NCBI RefSeq assembly: GCF_037300705.1
Contig: NZ_CP147776.1
Location: forward strand, 3,348,001 to 3,412,000
Direction: 5' to 3'
Source: Massilia sp. W12
GTDB taxonomy: Bacteria; Pseudomonadota; Gammaproteobacteria; Burkholderiales; Burkholderiaceae_D
DNA length: 64,000 nt
Shown: piece after piece, positions 50,162-59,541 of the stretch
Layout of the letters: the number at the start of each line of letters is the position of its first letter
How positions within the stretch are numbered: position 1 is the stretch's first letter
Notes under the pieces: model-generated
Databases searched by the model: none
What the model was told of the DNA's origin: nothing
Seen by the model: only the letters and a program-made list of their open reading frames with translations
Made by a program: the position numbers and the translations under genes

Positions 50162-51382
50162 TTACACCTCCGGTTTTTTGGGAATACCCAGTTCCTGACC
50201 GGCTTGCTTAAAGGCGTGCAAGGCGCGGTCGAGTTGTTCAAGTGAGTGGCTGGCCGAAACCTGCACGCGCACGCGCGCCTGTCCCATCGGCACCACCGGA
50301 TAGCTGAAGCCGGTCAGCAAAATGCCCAGCTCATACATACGTTGCGCATATTTTTGCGCTAATTGTGCGTCATACAGCATGACCGGCACCACCGGGTGCA
50401 TGCCGGGTTTGATGACAAACCCCAGCTTGCCCAGTTCGCGCCGGAAATACGAAGTGTTGGCGTGCAGACGGTCGCGCAGTTCGGTGGTCTGGCTGAGTTT
50501 GTTCAGTACCGCCAGCGAAGCGCCGCAAATCGACGGCGCCAGGGTATTCGAGAACAGATACGGGCGCGAGCGCTGACGCAGCATTTCAATCACTTCTTTT
50601 TTGGCGGCGGTGAAGCCGCCCATGGCCCCGCCCAGCGCTTTGCCGAGCGTGCCGGTGATGATGTCGATGCGGCCCATGACATCGTGATGCTCATGGGTGC
50701 CGCGTCCGGTGCGGCCCATGAAGCCGGTGGCGTGACATTCGTCTATCATCACCAGGGCCTGGTATTTGTCGGCCAGATCGCAGATCTTGTCCAGCTGCGC
50801 CACCGTGCCATCCATCGAGAACACGCCATCGGTGACGATGATTTTGTTGCGTTTGCCGGCGGCGGCTTGCAATTGCACTTCCAGGTCAGCCATATTGTTG
50901 TGCTGATAACGGAAACGCTCGGCTTTGCACAGGCGCACGCCATCGATGATGGAGGCATGGTTCAAGGCGTCGGAGATGATGGCGTCGTTTTCATCGAACA
51001 GCGGTTCAAACACGCCGCCATTGGCGTCAAACGCGGCGGCGTACAAAATGCAGTCTTCCGTGCCGAGGAATTTGGCCAGCGCCGCTTCGAGTTGTTTGTG
51101 AATGGTTTGGGTGCCGCAAATAAAGCGCACCGAAGACAGGCCGTAGCCGTATTGATCCAGCGCTTTGGCGGCGGCTTGCGCGACCCAGGCTTCACCGGCC
51201 AGGCCAAGATAATTATTGGCGCACATATTGACCAGTTTGCGGCCATCTTCTGACAGGACTTCAGCGCCCTGGCGGGTCGCCAGCACACGCTCGGGTTTAA
51301 ACAAACCCTGTTCGCGCAGGCCTTCCAGGCCTTGTTGCAAACCTGCATAGAAGTTTTGTCGCGAATCATTCACTGCATTCAT
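50162..51382 (-). CDS. kbl: 2-amino-3-ketobutyrate CoA ligase (glycine C-acetyltransferase)
   Basis: The 406-residue PLP enzyme splits 2-amino-3-ketobutyrate with CoA to glycine and acetyl-CoA. It has [33 protein letters not shown] and [11 protein letters not shown] with the PLP lysine. Together with tdh it forms the threonine-to-glycine route. The start is set by GGAGGAAAAC. A cupin-type XRE gene faces away from it and likely controls it. Confidence 0.96.
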   Translation of the reverse strand: MNAVNDSRQNFYAGLQQGLEGLREQGLFKPERVLATRQGAEVLSEDGRKLVNMCANNYLGLAGEAWVAQAAAKALDQYGYGLSSVRFICGTQTIHKQLEAALAKFLGTEDCILYAAAFDANGGVFEPLFDENDAIISDALNHASIIDGVRLCKAERFRYQHNNMADLEVQLQAAAGKRNKIIVTDGVFSMDGTVAQLDKICDLADKYQALVMIDECHATGFMGRTGRGTHEHHDVMGRIDIITGTLGKALGGAMGGFTAAKKEVIEMLRQRSRPYLFSNTLAPSICGASLAVLNKLSQTTELRDRLHANTSYFRRELGKLGFVIKPGMHPVVPVMLYDAQLAQKYAQRMYELGILLTGFSYPVVPMGQARVRVQVSASHSLEQLDRALHAFKQAGQELGIPKKPEV

Positions 51383-51614
51383 GTTTTCCTCCGGCTGAAC
51401 TCTCAATTTAAATGGTGAAAAATGCGATTGCCACCGTTTTCCATACTGTTTTTTGGCGGCAAAGTGCGTTAGACCGCAATACTATATGCGAAGCGGGCGT
51501 CATTGTCTCTTGACTTTGTATTTCCCGTTTTACCCCTGCGCTTGCAAGGCTGTCTGCCGCACTGCACAATTCCACCAATTTTGCGCATTTTCATTATTTT
51601 GCACGCAAGTTCAA

Positions 51615-51620
51615 TATAAT
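51615..51620 (+). promoter_or_regulatory. Consensus -10 element of the XRE regulator gene
   Basis: A perfect TATAAT at 51615-51620 lies 26 bases before the first possible start, within an AT-rich near-palindrome centred on GAATTC (51613-51631). This could also be the binding site of the regulator. No good -35 is present. The 263-base gap also holds the kbl promoter. Confidence 0.4.
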
Positions 51621-51645
51621 GAATTCTATATGCTTCTGTTAAACT

Positions 51646-52245
51646 ATGCAAGCACCATCAAACACGGGGATGAAGATGAAAAGCAATGAGAATGCGCCGC
51701 CGGAAGTCGGTTTGGCGCTGCAAAGGCTGCGTCAGGCGCGCGGTTTGACGCTGGAAGATTTATCGCGCATTGCCGGGGTTTCCAAGTCCATGCTGTCGCA
51801 AATCGAGCGGGAAAAAGCCAATCCGACGATTGCCATCACCTGGCGCCTGGCGAATGCGCTGGGGGTGGGGATTGGCGAGTTGTTGAGCGCGCCCAGCACG
51901 CCGGAAGAACATATCCGTCTGCTTGAAGCGCATGAAACCCCTACCCTGCCCGGCAGCCATGCCGGCTACAATCTGCGCATTTTGGGGCCGATGGAGTTGG
52001 CGGGCCGCTTTGAGTGGTATGAGTTGCAATTGGCGCCAAAAGGGGAATTGCTGTCTTCCGCGCACGATCCCGGCACGCAGGAACACCTGACGGTGTTGAG
52101 CGGCAGTCTGGAAGTGGAAGCCGGCGGCAGCAGCAAAAAATTGAAAACCGGGGCCAGCGCGCGTTACAGCGCAGACGTGGCGCATGCGATCCGCAATCCC
52201 GGCAAGACCGAGGCGCGCGCCCTGTTGGTGGTGGTGCACCGATAG
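51646..52245 (+). CDS. XRE-type regulator with C-terminal cupin domain
   Basis: The 199-residue protein has an N-terminal helix-turn-helix (about 24-78: LEDLSRIAGVSKSMLSQIER, with NPTIAITWRLANALG) and a C-terminal cupin (about 120-195, ending in HAIRNPGK). This layout is typical of small-molecule-sensing repressors of amino-acid or amine catabolism. Facing kbl-tdh-sdaA, it probably senses threonine, serine or a breakdown product. Starts at 51670 or 51676 are also possible because no strong ribosome site precedes 51646. Confidence 0.88.
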   Translation: MQAPSNTGMKMKSNENAPPEVGLALQRLRQARGLTLEDLSRIAGVSKSMLSQIEREKANPTIAITWRLANALGVGIGELLSAPSTPEEHIRLLEAHETPTLPGSHAGYNLRILGPMELAGRFEWYELQLAPKGELLSSAHDPGTQEHLTVLSGSLEVEAGGSSKKLKTGASARYSADVAHAIRNPGKTEARALLVVVHR

Positions 52246-52326
52246 ACAGGGTTGGTGAATTGCCGGCTTTTTCCAAATCCGGCAGGCTGCTACAATATCG
52301 GGTTTGCCTTTTCATAAAGAGCTGCC

Positions 52327-53958
52327 ATGTTACGCATCACAGAATTAAAACTGCCACTGGACCACGCGCCGCAAGAGTTGGAATTGGCCGTCGCCGCGCG
52401 CTTACAAGTGGCCGCCCACGCCATTCGCCGCATTGATGTCTTCAGGCGCGGCTATGATGCGCGCAAGCGCAGTCAGATTTTTTTAATCTACACCCTGGAT
52501 CTGGAAGTCGATGATGAAGCCGCCGTGCTGGCGCGCTTTGCCAATGATCCGCATATTATTCCCAGCCCGGATGTGGGCTACCATTTTGTTTCGGACGCCA
52601 GCAAGATGGCGCCAGGCTGGCAACGTCCGCTGGTGATCGGCATGGGGCCGTGCGGGCTGTTTGCCGCGCTGGTGTTAGCGCAGATGGGCTTGCGCCCTAT
52701 CGTGTTTGAGCGCGGCAAGCAAGTGCGTGAGCGCACCCAGGATACCTGGGGCTTGTGGCGCAAGCGCAAACTGGATCCGACTTCCAATGTGCAATTCGGC
52801 GAAGGCGGGGCCGGCACGTTTTCGGATGGCAAGTTGTACAGCCAGATCAAAGATCCCAAGCATTACGGACGCAAGGTTTTGACTGAATTCGTCAAGGCCG
52901 GCGCGCCGGAAGAGATTTTATATGTCAGCAAGCCGCATATCGGCACCTTCCGTCTGGTTAAGATGGTGCAGGAAATGCGCGCCGAAATCTTGCGTCTGGG
53001 CGGCGAGATCCGTTTTGAAACCCAGGTCACACGATTGCTGCTGGAAGACGCCGGCGATGGCCGTCAGCAATTATGCGGGGTGGAATTAAACACTGGCGAG
53101 CAAATCGCCAGCCGCCATCTGGTGTTGGCCCCGGGCCACAGCGCGCGCGATACTTTCCAGATGCTGTATGAACAAGGCGTGTATATGGAGGCCAAGCCGT
53201 TTTCGGTCGGTTTTCGTATTGAGCATCCGCAATCCCTGATCGACCGCGCGCGTTTTGGCAAATTCGCCGGCCATCCGATTCTGGGCGCAGCTGACTATAA
53301 ACTGGTGCATCACTGTAAAAACGGGCGTTCGGTGTACAGCTTTTGCATGTGCCCGGGCGGTACAGTGGTGGCCGCCACCTCGGAAGAAGGACGGGTGGTG
53401 ACGAATGGCATGAGCCAATATTCGCGCAATGAGCGCAACGCGAATGCCGCGATTGTGGTCGGCATCACGCCGGAAGAAGATTATCCGGGCCATGTGCTGG
53501 CCGGAATTGATTTGCAGCGTGAATTGGAGTCGCGCGCCTTTGTGCTGGGCGGCGGCAATTATGATGCGCCGGGTCAGCTGGCAGGCGATTTTGTCGCTGG
53601 CCGCGCCTCGACCGAATTCGGGGCCGTGCAACCGTCTTACAAGCCGGGCGTGAAATTGGTGGATTTAAGCAGTGTCTTGCCGGCCTATGCAATTGAGGCG
53701 ATCCGCGAAGCGCTGCCCGCGTTTGAAAAACAGGTGCCGGGCTATTTTATGCATGACGCCGTGCTGACCGGAGTCGAAACGCGCACCTCGTCGCCGGTGC
53801 GCATCAAGCGCGATGACCACAGCTTGCAAAGTTTGAATACGCGCGGCCTGTTTCCTGCCGGGGAAGGCGCTGGCTACGCCGGCGGCATTTTATCCGCCGG
53901 GGTGGATGGCATCAGAGTGGCGGAGGCGCTCGCGCTGGCGATGCAGGCGCAGCGATAA
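52327..53958 (+). CDS. FAD-dependent oxidoreductase (COG2509-like)
   Basis: The 543-residue protein has an N-terminal ferredoxin-like domain (about 1-85), then the dinucleotide-binding VIGMGPCGLFAALVLAQMG (about 102-120). A conserved FGEGGAGTFSDGKLYSQIKD loop follows, and a C-terminal GLFPAGEGAGYAGGILSAG places FAD. These proteins are widespread but not well studied; the substrate is unknown. It is probably a single gene, with its own terminator-like hairpin at the end. Confidence 0.88.
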   Translation: MLRITELKLPLDHAPQELELAVAARLQVAAHAIRRIDVFRRGYDARKRSQIFLIYTLDLEVDDEAAVLARFANDPHIIPSPDVGYHFVSDASKMAPGWQRPLVIGMGPCGLFAALVLAQMGLRPIVFERGKQVRERTQDTWGLWRKRKLDPTSNVQFGEGGAGTFSDGKLYSQIKDPKHYGRKVLTEFVKAGAPEEILYVSKPHIGTFRLVKMVQEMRAEILRLGGEIRFETQVTRLLLEDAGDGRQQLCGVELNTGEQIASRHLVLAPGHSARDTFQMLYEQGVYMEAKPFSVGFRIEHPQSLIDRARFGKFAGHPILGAADYKLVHHCKNGRSVYSFCMCPGGTVVAATSEEGRVVTNGMSQYSRNERNANAAIVVGITPEEDYPGHVLAGIDLQRELESRAFVLGGGNYDAPGQLAGDFVAGRASTEFGAVQPSYKPGVKLVDLSSVLPAYAIEAIREALPAFEKQVPGYFMHDAVLTGVETRTSSPVRIKRDDHSLQSLNTRGLFPAGEGAGYAGGILSAGVDGIRVAEALALAMQAQR

Positions 53959-53967
53959 GCCCTGGCG

Positions 53968-53990
53968 CAGACCGGCGCTTAACCGGTCTG
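53968..53990. terminator. Bidirectional terminator-like hairpin
   Basis: CAGACCGG (53968-53975) pairs with CCGGTCTG (53983-53990). It sits between convergent genes and includes the last codons of the response-regulator gene. T-rich DNA (CCCTTCTTCC) follows on the plus side. Confidence 0.5.
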
Positions 53991-54407
53991 CCCTTCTTCC
54001 TGCACCGTCTTGGCGGCGGCTGCGGCCTGCTGTTTTTTAATGAACGCCAGCACCGCATTCTTGATCGTGGCCGCCACTTTGACTGAATTGAAGGGCTTGA
54101 TAATCACCGCCTGCACGCCGCGCTGCAGCGCGTCTTGCAAGGTGTCGCGCTTTAATTCATTGGACATCATGAACACCAGCGTCTTTGGCAAGGCACGCCG
54201 GACTTCCGCCATGAAATCCATGCCCTCTTCATACACCACGGACATATCCACGCAAATAATTTGCGGCTTGTGCTTTTGCGCCAGCGCCAGCGCCTGGCGC
54301 CCCTGACTGGCGTGCGCCACCACTTCATAACTTTCATTGAGCAAAATCGCGTTGAGCAAATCGCGCGAAATTGCGCTGGGGTCAATGATCATCGCTTTCA
54401 AACCCAT
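53979..54407 (-). CDS. Single-domain response regulator
   Basis: The 142-residue receiver domain has the phospho-acceptor Asp54 (ICVDMS), a conserved Ser82 (MMSNE) and Lys104 (IIKPF). The acidic pair at the start of strand 1 is reduced to a single Asp9 (IIDPS), which may weaken metal binding. There is no output domain; the C-terminus is Ala/Gln-rich. The start overlaps the exonuclease stop region (TGATATGG), so the two are translationally coupled, an odd pairing. Confidence 0.88.
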   Translation of the reverse strand: MGLKAMIIDPSAISRDLLNAILLNESYEVVAHASQGRQALALAQKHKPQIICVDMSVVYEEGMDFMAEVRRALPKTLVFMMSNELKRDTLQDALQRGVQAVIIKPFNSVKVAATIKNAVLAFIKKQQAAAAAKTVQEEGQTG

Positions 54408-54408
54408 A

Positions 54409-55206
54409 TCACTCTCCATAGCCGGGGACGGTTGCGCCGTGCGCGAACTGCGCCAGTCGCAACTGGTTCCAGGTCAAGCCCAGCACCAGATCCGTTTTGA
54501 GTTGCATCAATCGGCATGATAATTCCAATTCGGCGCGCGCGCGGCGCAATGCCTGTCCGGTGGCGTCAGGCAAAATGCCGGCCCCGTTCAACACGCCGTC
54601 GATATCGCCATATGCTTGCAATAAGCGGGCGGCGGTTTTCGCGCCGATTTTCGGCACGCCCGGCACCCCTTCGCCGCTGTCGCCGACCAAGGCCAGCCAG
54701 GCTGGAACCTGCTCCGGACGCACACCCCATTTTTGTTCGACCCAGGCGGCGTCGCGCATCTGCTGGCCGAAATGATCCCATACCAGGGCGCCGCTGGCAA
54801 TCAAGCTGTGCAAGATGCGCTGATTGGTGGCCAGCACGGCTTCGCCGCGCGCGCTGCCCAGCCAGCGCGTGACCACGGTGGCGGCCAGATCCATCACTTC
54901 AGCGTCGTCCTGGCGGCAATACATCAAGCCTTCATCCTGCAACATCAAGAGTAATTCCGGCAGCGCGCTGTGCATCTCAGGGGCCAGGGTGTGGCGGCCA
55001 TACGCAGGATGGATTTGCGCGCGCCAGCCGCCCGCCGCGCCGTCAAACAGCACCAGGGCATGACTGGGGTTGTGCGCGTGCAGGATTTTGCGAAAGGATT
55101 GCAGGCAGTGGCGCAGCACAGTATGGCTGCGCCCCGGCCCGTCTTCGGAGGAGGCTTCCCATACCCGGCGCACAATCGCCGGGCCATCAATGACCAACAA
55201 CTTCAT
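54409..55206 (-). CDS. 5'-3' exonuclease / flap endonuclease-like protein
   Basis: The 265-residue protein resembles the 5'-3' exonuclease domain of DNA polymerase I and Xni/ExoIX. It has LVIDGPAIVRRVW at the start, a helical arch region, the acidic QDDAEVMDLAATVV segment, and the helix-hairpin-helix LVGDSGEGVPGVPKIGAKTA. One or more metal-binding acids look altered compared with Pol I, so activity should not be assumed. It acts on flap or nicked DNA by family. It lies between a pilin gene and the response regulator. Confidence 0.88.
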   Translation of the reverse strand: MKLLVIDGPAIVRRVWEASSEDGPGRSHTVLRHCLQSFRKILHAHNPSHALVLFDGAAGGWRAQIHPAYGRHTLAPEMHSALPELLLMLQDEGLMYCRQDDAEVMDLAATVVTRWLGSARGEAVLATNQRILHSLIASGALVWDHFGQQMRDAAWVEQKWGVRPEQVPAWLALVGDSGEGVPGVPKIGAKTAARLLQAYGDIDGVLNGAGILPDATGQALRRARAELELSCRLMQLKTDLVLGLTWNQLRLAQFAHGATVPGYGE

Positions 55207-55212
55207 GCGTAT

Positions 55213-55722
55213 TTACGTCCCTTTTGACTTGGGTTGGCAAATCAAAGGTAAAAATCCCGCTTCCACATTGGTGTTGTCCGTGCCGTGCACCGTCATATTC
55301 GCCGGCGCTTCGGCTTTGCCGCAAACCCAGGTGACAGGCACTTGCGGCGTATCCGGCACCACCGCCGCGCGCAATGTGAGTTTTTTGCCCTTGATCGCGC
55401 CGCCGGCGCGATTGCCAAAGGTGATCGTCACCGCGCCATTCGAGACCTCGACCGCGCTGACAAAATTATTCACGATTTTATCTGCTGCCGGCGCGCCGGC
55501 GCTTTCGTTATCTGACGGCAGCTGCCCCTTGGTGGCCCAATGCACCGCGACCCGCTGTTTGGCCACTTCGGATAGCACCATGGCCTCATCCACTTGCTGA
55601 CGAAGAATGCGTGCATGGTATGATGGCAAAGCCATTGCCCCCAGGATGGCAATCACGGCAATCACCGCCATCAGTTCGATCAGGGTAAACCCGGCTCTGC
55701 TGTTATTGAATGAAGTAGGCAT
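55213..55722 (-). CDS. Type IV pilin-like protein
   Basis: The 169-residue prepilin has the class III signal RAGFTLIELMAVIAVIAI; cleavage after Gly by PilD would leave N-methyl-Phe followed by Thr-Leu-Ile-Glu5. The hydrophobic helix is followed by a globular domain with two Cys, at WVCGKAE and LPLICQPK, near the C-terminus that could form the pilin D-loop. It could be a major or minor pilin. No other pilus genes are in the window. Confidence 0.88.
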   Translation of the reverse strand: MPTSFNNSRAGFTLIELMAVIAVIAILGAMALPSYHARILRQQVDEAMVLSEVAKQRVAVHWATKGQLPSDNESAGAPAADKIVNNFVSAVEVSNGAVTITFGNRAGGAIKGKKLTLRAAVVPDTPQVPVTWVCGKAEAPANMTVHGTDNTNVEAGFLPLICQPKSKGT

Positions 55723-55857
55723 ATTCTCCGCCGATTCCGGTTGAACTTTCAGCTAGGATAGACGAAAGCGGCGCATATGGTAAATGATTTCAAGTGTTTG
55801 CTCCCGTCTGCGTCCCTGTTTTCGGATCAGCCGGACGGGACGATAAATGGAAGAAAT

Positions 55858-56319
55858 ATGAAACGGCTCTTATTGATGGCAATCAAGCTGTACCAGGCAT
55901 ATATTTCGCCGCGCAAAGGCTTCCGTTGCGCCTGTCACGCCTGGCAGGCGCAGCGCCCGAGCTGCTCCAACTTTGGCTACCGCGTGATTGCGCGCTATGG
56001 CGCTTTGCGCGGTCTGGCCTTGCTGCGCCTGCGCCTGCAGGACTGCAGCCGGATTTACCGCACGCATTTCCTGCCTGCGGCGCCGCGCCCGCGCTTGCAT
56101 CCGCAAGCCGGTCTGGTGGATTGTGATTGCGGCGGCGCGGATTGCACGCCCGGCGACAAATCTTCCTGCGCCTGCGATTGCTTGAGCAGCGTGGGGGACT
56201 GTTTCGATTTCCGGCGCGACAAAAAACGGCAAAAGCACGGCACGATAGACTTCACCCCGCCCCCGGTGGACAAGCGCAAGCGCAAAGCGGCAGGCAAAGC
56301 AGAGCCGGGCAAGGAATAA
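55858..56319 (+). CDS. YidD-like membrane insertion factor with Cys-rich tail
   Basis: The N-terminal 80 residues match YidD: MAIKLYQAYISPRKGFRCAC, then CSNFGYRVIARYG and a CSRIY segment. YidD helps YidC insert inner-membrane proteins and is usually under 90 residues. Here the protein has 153 residues, with an extra Cys/Asp-rich stretch (DCDCGGADC, SSCACDC) and a Lys-rich end. The gene is not beside rnpA/yidC as YidD usually is, so this may be a paralog with a metal-binding tail. The start was chosen at 55858. Confidence 0.75.
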   Translation: MKRLLLMAIKLYQAYISPRKGFRCACHAWQAQRPSCSNFGYRVIARYGALRGLALLRLRLQDCSRIYRTHFLPAAPRPRLHPQAGLVDCDCGGADCTPGDKSSCACDCLSSVGDCFDFRRDKKRQKHGTIDFTPPPVDKRKRKAAGKAEPGKE

Positions 56320-56394
56320 AGTCCAGGCAATAAAGTTTCAAGTTTTGCCAGAATGCGCCGTAATCAGGGCAAACAGCCCTTTGTGGAGCGCATC

Positions 56395-57210
56395 ATGTCA
56401 GTTTCCGCCTTAGCCAATCTGCCTGCCGCCATCCCCGGCGCATATGCAGGCGCACTGCCCGCCGCACGCAACGCGGCGCCCCCGGCGCCGGCGGGCAATG
56501 CCGACAGCGCATCTGCCGGCGGCGTGCGGATTTCTCCGCAAGCCTTGCAAAAACTCAAAGATGACGCCAATGGCGCGCTGGATCAATCCGGCGCCATGCT
56601 GCAAGACTTGACGCGGCAAGCTTTAAGCAGTCTTGGCATCGCCTCCAAAGCCGAGGCCATGGGCGCCAGAATTGAATTCGATTCCCTCAAATTCCAGAGT
56701 AAAACCACCAGCAGTGCGAGCTTTGCCCGCTTTGGCGCAGCGCCTGAGGCGCCACCGCCGCCGCCCAACCGCTTTGCGCGCACCCCGCCGCAAAACGGAA
56801 TCGCCGCTTTTTCTGTGCAGCAATCGCAGGAAACCCAGATCAGCGGGGCTGGCCGCATCATCCTGGCGGACGGGCGCGAATTCGCTTTTGAATCGACGCT
56901 GGAAGTCTCCAGCAGCTTCGCCGCCAGCGGCGTGCTGGCGCAAGAGCAGGCTGAGGGGCTGGCGTTTGACGCCGAGTCGCCGCTGTTTAAAGTGCTGCAC
57001 GATATGCTGGACAAACTCGCACAAGGCCAGCCCGGCGCCAAAGCGGCGGATGCGCCGCGCGGGGTGGCGGTGGGCGAGCCTGACCCGGGCCGGCGCAATC
57101 CGCCGCTGTTTGATTTCCAGCCCGGCTTGCAACAGCTGCAGCAAGGCGCGCAGCGTCTGGCGCAATTACTGGAAGATTTCCAGGCGCCGACGCTGCAAGC
57201 CCAGGCTTGA
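56395..57210 (+). CDS. Hypothetical Ala/Pro/Gln-rich protein
   Basis: The 271-residue protein has a low-complexity Ala/Pro-rich N-terminus, no signal peptide, a central region (about 140-185) with GAGRIILADGREFAFESTLE, and a Gln-rich helical C-terminus. No family was recognised. The central beta-like stretch recalls uncharacterised proteins in related bacteria but gives no function. The start at 56395 follows TGGAGCG. Confidence 0.65.
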   Translation: MSVSALANLPAAIPGAYAGALPAARNAAPPAPAGNADSASAGGVRISPQALQKLKDDANGALDQSGAMLQDLTRQALSSLGIASKAEAMGARIEFDSLKFQSKTTSSASFARFGAAPEAPPPPPNRFARTPPQNGIAAFSVQQSQETQISGAGRIILADGREFAFESTLEVSSSFAASGVLAQEQAEGLAFDAESPLFKVLHDMLDKLAQGQPGAKAADAPRGVAVGEPDPGRRNPPLFDFQPGLQQLQQGAQRLAQLLEDFQAPTLQAQA

Positions 57211-59331
57211 TCAACTCAAATTGCCGACAAACAGGCGGCGCAATAAGCGCTGCTTGAGGCTGTCCATTTCCTCCATTTGCATACGCTCCAGATAGCGTTC
57301 GACATGCTCATGCTCTTCCACAAAGCTGGCCACAAAGGTATGCAGCAAGTCGAGCGGATGGCCGACCGAGGCTTTGAGTTTTTTCAGCGCTTTGACGATT
57401 TGAATTTCATCTTCGCTGAAATCTGTGCCAAAGGGGAAGTCCGGCAATAGCGCGCGATGGCGGCTTAAGCGCGCGGCCAAATCCTGCGGGGTATTGCGGC
57501 GCCAGGCGGCTGGCGGCTGGAAATCGTGCGCCAGCTTGCCATGGCGCTTGGCGGCGTCCAGCAATTCATCCTGAAACCTGGCGTCGCTCACGGCCAGCAA
57601 GGCGCGCACGCATTCGCCATCGGTCTTGCTGCGCAAATCGGCAATCCCGTATTCCGTGATGACAATATCGCGCAAATGGCGCGGAATCGAGGTCTGCCCG
57701 ACTGACCAGACGATGTTTGACCACACCTGATCGGCGCGTGCATGGGTGGCGCGCAACATCAAGATCGAGCGCGCATCGGGTAAGGCATCGGCCATCGCGA
57801 CAAAATTGTATTGCCCGCCCACGCCGGACACCACACGCCCGGAATCGAGCGAATCCGAGGCCGCCGCGCCCAGCAGCGACACCATCATGGTGGTGTTGAT
57901 AAAGCGCGCTTTGCAGCGTTGCATGCGCGCCAAGCTTTCATGCCCGCTCAGGCTGTTGATAAAACTGATGCGGCGCATGCTGACTTTGGCCTTGAGTTCG
58001 GGCGGCAGCAAATGCAAGCTGCTGTAAAAGTCGCGCGGGCCGATGAAAAAGCCGCCATGCATAAAAACCCCGCCCTGCAAGCGCTCGCCTTGCCAGGCTT
58101 GCAGCGCCTGCCAGTCTGGCGCGTCTGCGCTGCCAAGCGCCTGGCCGCCGGCCGACAATTGCCCGTCTTGCAAACGCACTTGCGGGGCCAGAATGCCCCA
58201 GCGTTGCAACCAATCCAGCGTGGCTTGATCCAGCCCCTGGCCCAGCACGCCCGCATGGCGCAGGCGTTGCAGACTATCCGCCGCCAGCTCGACTTGCAGC
58301 ACGCCTTGTTGCAGCAGGCTGTGCAAACGCTCATCCGCAAACACTTCGCGCTTGATCACGCCATGCCGGATCAGATGCATAAAGCCATTCACAAACATTT
58401 CCGAACAGCCGTACAAGCCTTGCGTAAATTCGCCCTGCTCCGGCCCGGCGGCGCCCAAGTCCTGCATCAGGGTGCGGTATGCTGAATTGTTATGCTGGCG
58501 CATGATCAGGCTGTGCGCAATCGCGTCGCCCAGCGAGCCGATGCCGATCTGCAGCGTCCCGCCATCCGCCACCAGGCTGCTGGCGTATAAGCCGATGGCG
58601 TAGTCCTGCAGGCTGACTTTCATATTCGGCGGCGCAAATAAATCATGAGTGCTGGCGGCATCTTCCAAAATATAGTCAAAGCATGCTGGCGCGACTTGCG
58701 CCTCGCCGGTCATGAATGGCAGTTTGCGGTTGATTGCGGCCACCGTCAGCACACGCCGCCCCTGCGCGGCTAACTGCGGCAGGCGCGCCAAAATATCCAG
58801 CGTGGTGTCGGGATTGCTGGAGAGCGACAATTCCATATCCGCGCCCTCGCCTTGCGCGCCGACCGCCTGCGCCAGCACATTCACGCCCAGGGCCAGCATA
58901 TCGCGCGCGGCATTGGTGTAGTTGCTGCAAATGAAATCTTGCTGCGCCACATCGTTTTCCAGGTAATCGCCGGTTTTCAGGAAAAATTCAATCACCCGCA
59001 CATTCTGCGGCAGCGCGCCGGCGCGGCGCGCCTTGACATATTCCAGATCGGGATAGTCGCCAAACACGCGCTCGACAAAGGGATCAATAAAACGCCGCTC
59101 CAGCTCGCTGGCTCCATGCGGTTTTTCCAGCGACAATGCAGTCAGGATGGTCAAGGACAGTGCGGAATCAGCGGCCACCCGCCGGTACAGCGCATTCACC
59201 AGAGGATTGGGTTTGCCGATGCCCAGCGGAATGCCCAATACGATATGCGGGCCGGCTTCTTGCAACAGCTTTTCCACCAGCGCCTGGCAGTCCTGGAAGG
59301 TGTTGCCGGGGCGTGCTGTGATATGACTCAT
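57211..59331 (-). CDS. Acetyl-CoA hydrolase/CoA-transferase family protein
   Basis: The 706-residue protein has an N-terminal CoA-transferase-like half (about 1-320), and a C-terminal AcetylCoA_hyd_C domain with VVSGVGGQYNFVAMA and EYGIADLRSKTDGE, typical of acetyl-CoA hydrolase/4-hydroxybutyrate CoA-transferase proteins. At over 700 residues it is longer than the usual 430-500; an extra 80-100 residue C-terminal segment reads like a helical domain. It would move CoA between short acids or hydrolyse acetyl-CoA. It ends one base after the convergent hypothetical gene. Confidence 0.85.
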   Translation of the reverse strand: MSHITARPGNTFQDCQALVEKLLQEAGPHIVLGIPLGIGKPNPLVNALYRRVAADSALSLTILTALSLEKPHGASELERRFIDPFVERVFGDYPDLEYVKARRAGALPQNVRVIEFFLKTGDYLENDVAQQDFICSNYTNAARDMLALGVNVLAQAVGAQGEGADMELSLSSNPDTTLDILARLPQLAAQGRRVLTVAAINRKLPFMTGEAQVAPACFDYILEDAASTHDLFAPPNMKVSLQDYAIGLYASSLVADGGTLQIGIGSLGDAIAHSLIMRQHNNSAYRTLMQDLGAAGPEQGEFTQGLYGCSEMFVNGFMHLIRHGVIKREVFADERLHSLLQQGVLQVELAADSLQRLRHAGVLGQGLDQATLDWLQRWGILAPQVRLQDGQLSAGGQALGSADAPDWQALQAWQGERLQGGVFMHGGFFIGPRDFYSSLHLLPPELKAKVSMRRISFINSLSGHESLARMQRCKARFINTTMMVSLLGAAASDSLDSGRVVSGVGGQYNFVAMADALPDARSILMLRATHARADQVWSNIVWSVGQTSIPRHLRDIVITEYGIADLRSKTDGECVRALLAVSDARFQDELLDAAKRHGKLAHDFQPPAAWRRNTPQDLAARLSRHRALLPDFPFGTDFSEDEIQIVKALKKLKASVGHPLDLLHTFVASFVEEHEHVERYLERMQMEEMDSLKQRLLRRLFVGNLS

Positions 59332-59541
59332 CTTTTTCCTCTTTGATTTTGCATGACGCGCTGTGCGCCGCTCAGCCGGCAGACAGCCTGAATGGCAAGA
59401 ATTTGCACAATCAGACATCCGGCCCTTATTTTCTTCGGTAAAATCAAACATGCTTTCGCCTGTTTCCGGACAATTCTAGCAAGCAAGTGCGGGCGCATAA
59501 GGCAGAATAGATAGAAAGGCGGATAGGGATAAGCCGTGAGA

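Noticed and set aside
59340-59541. LexA box upstream of the Cho-like gene
   Set aside because: The only CTGT in the region is not followed by ACAG at the needed spacing.
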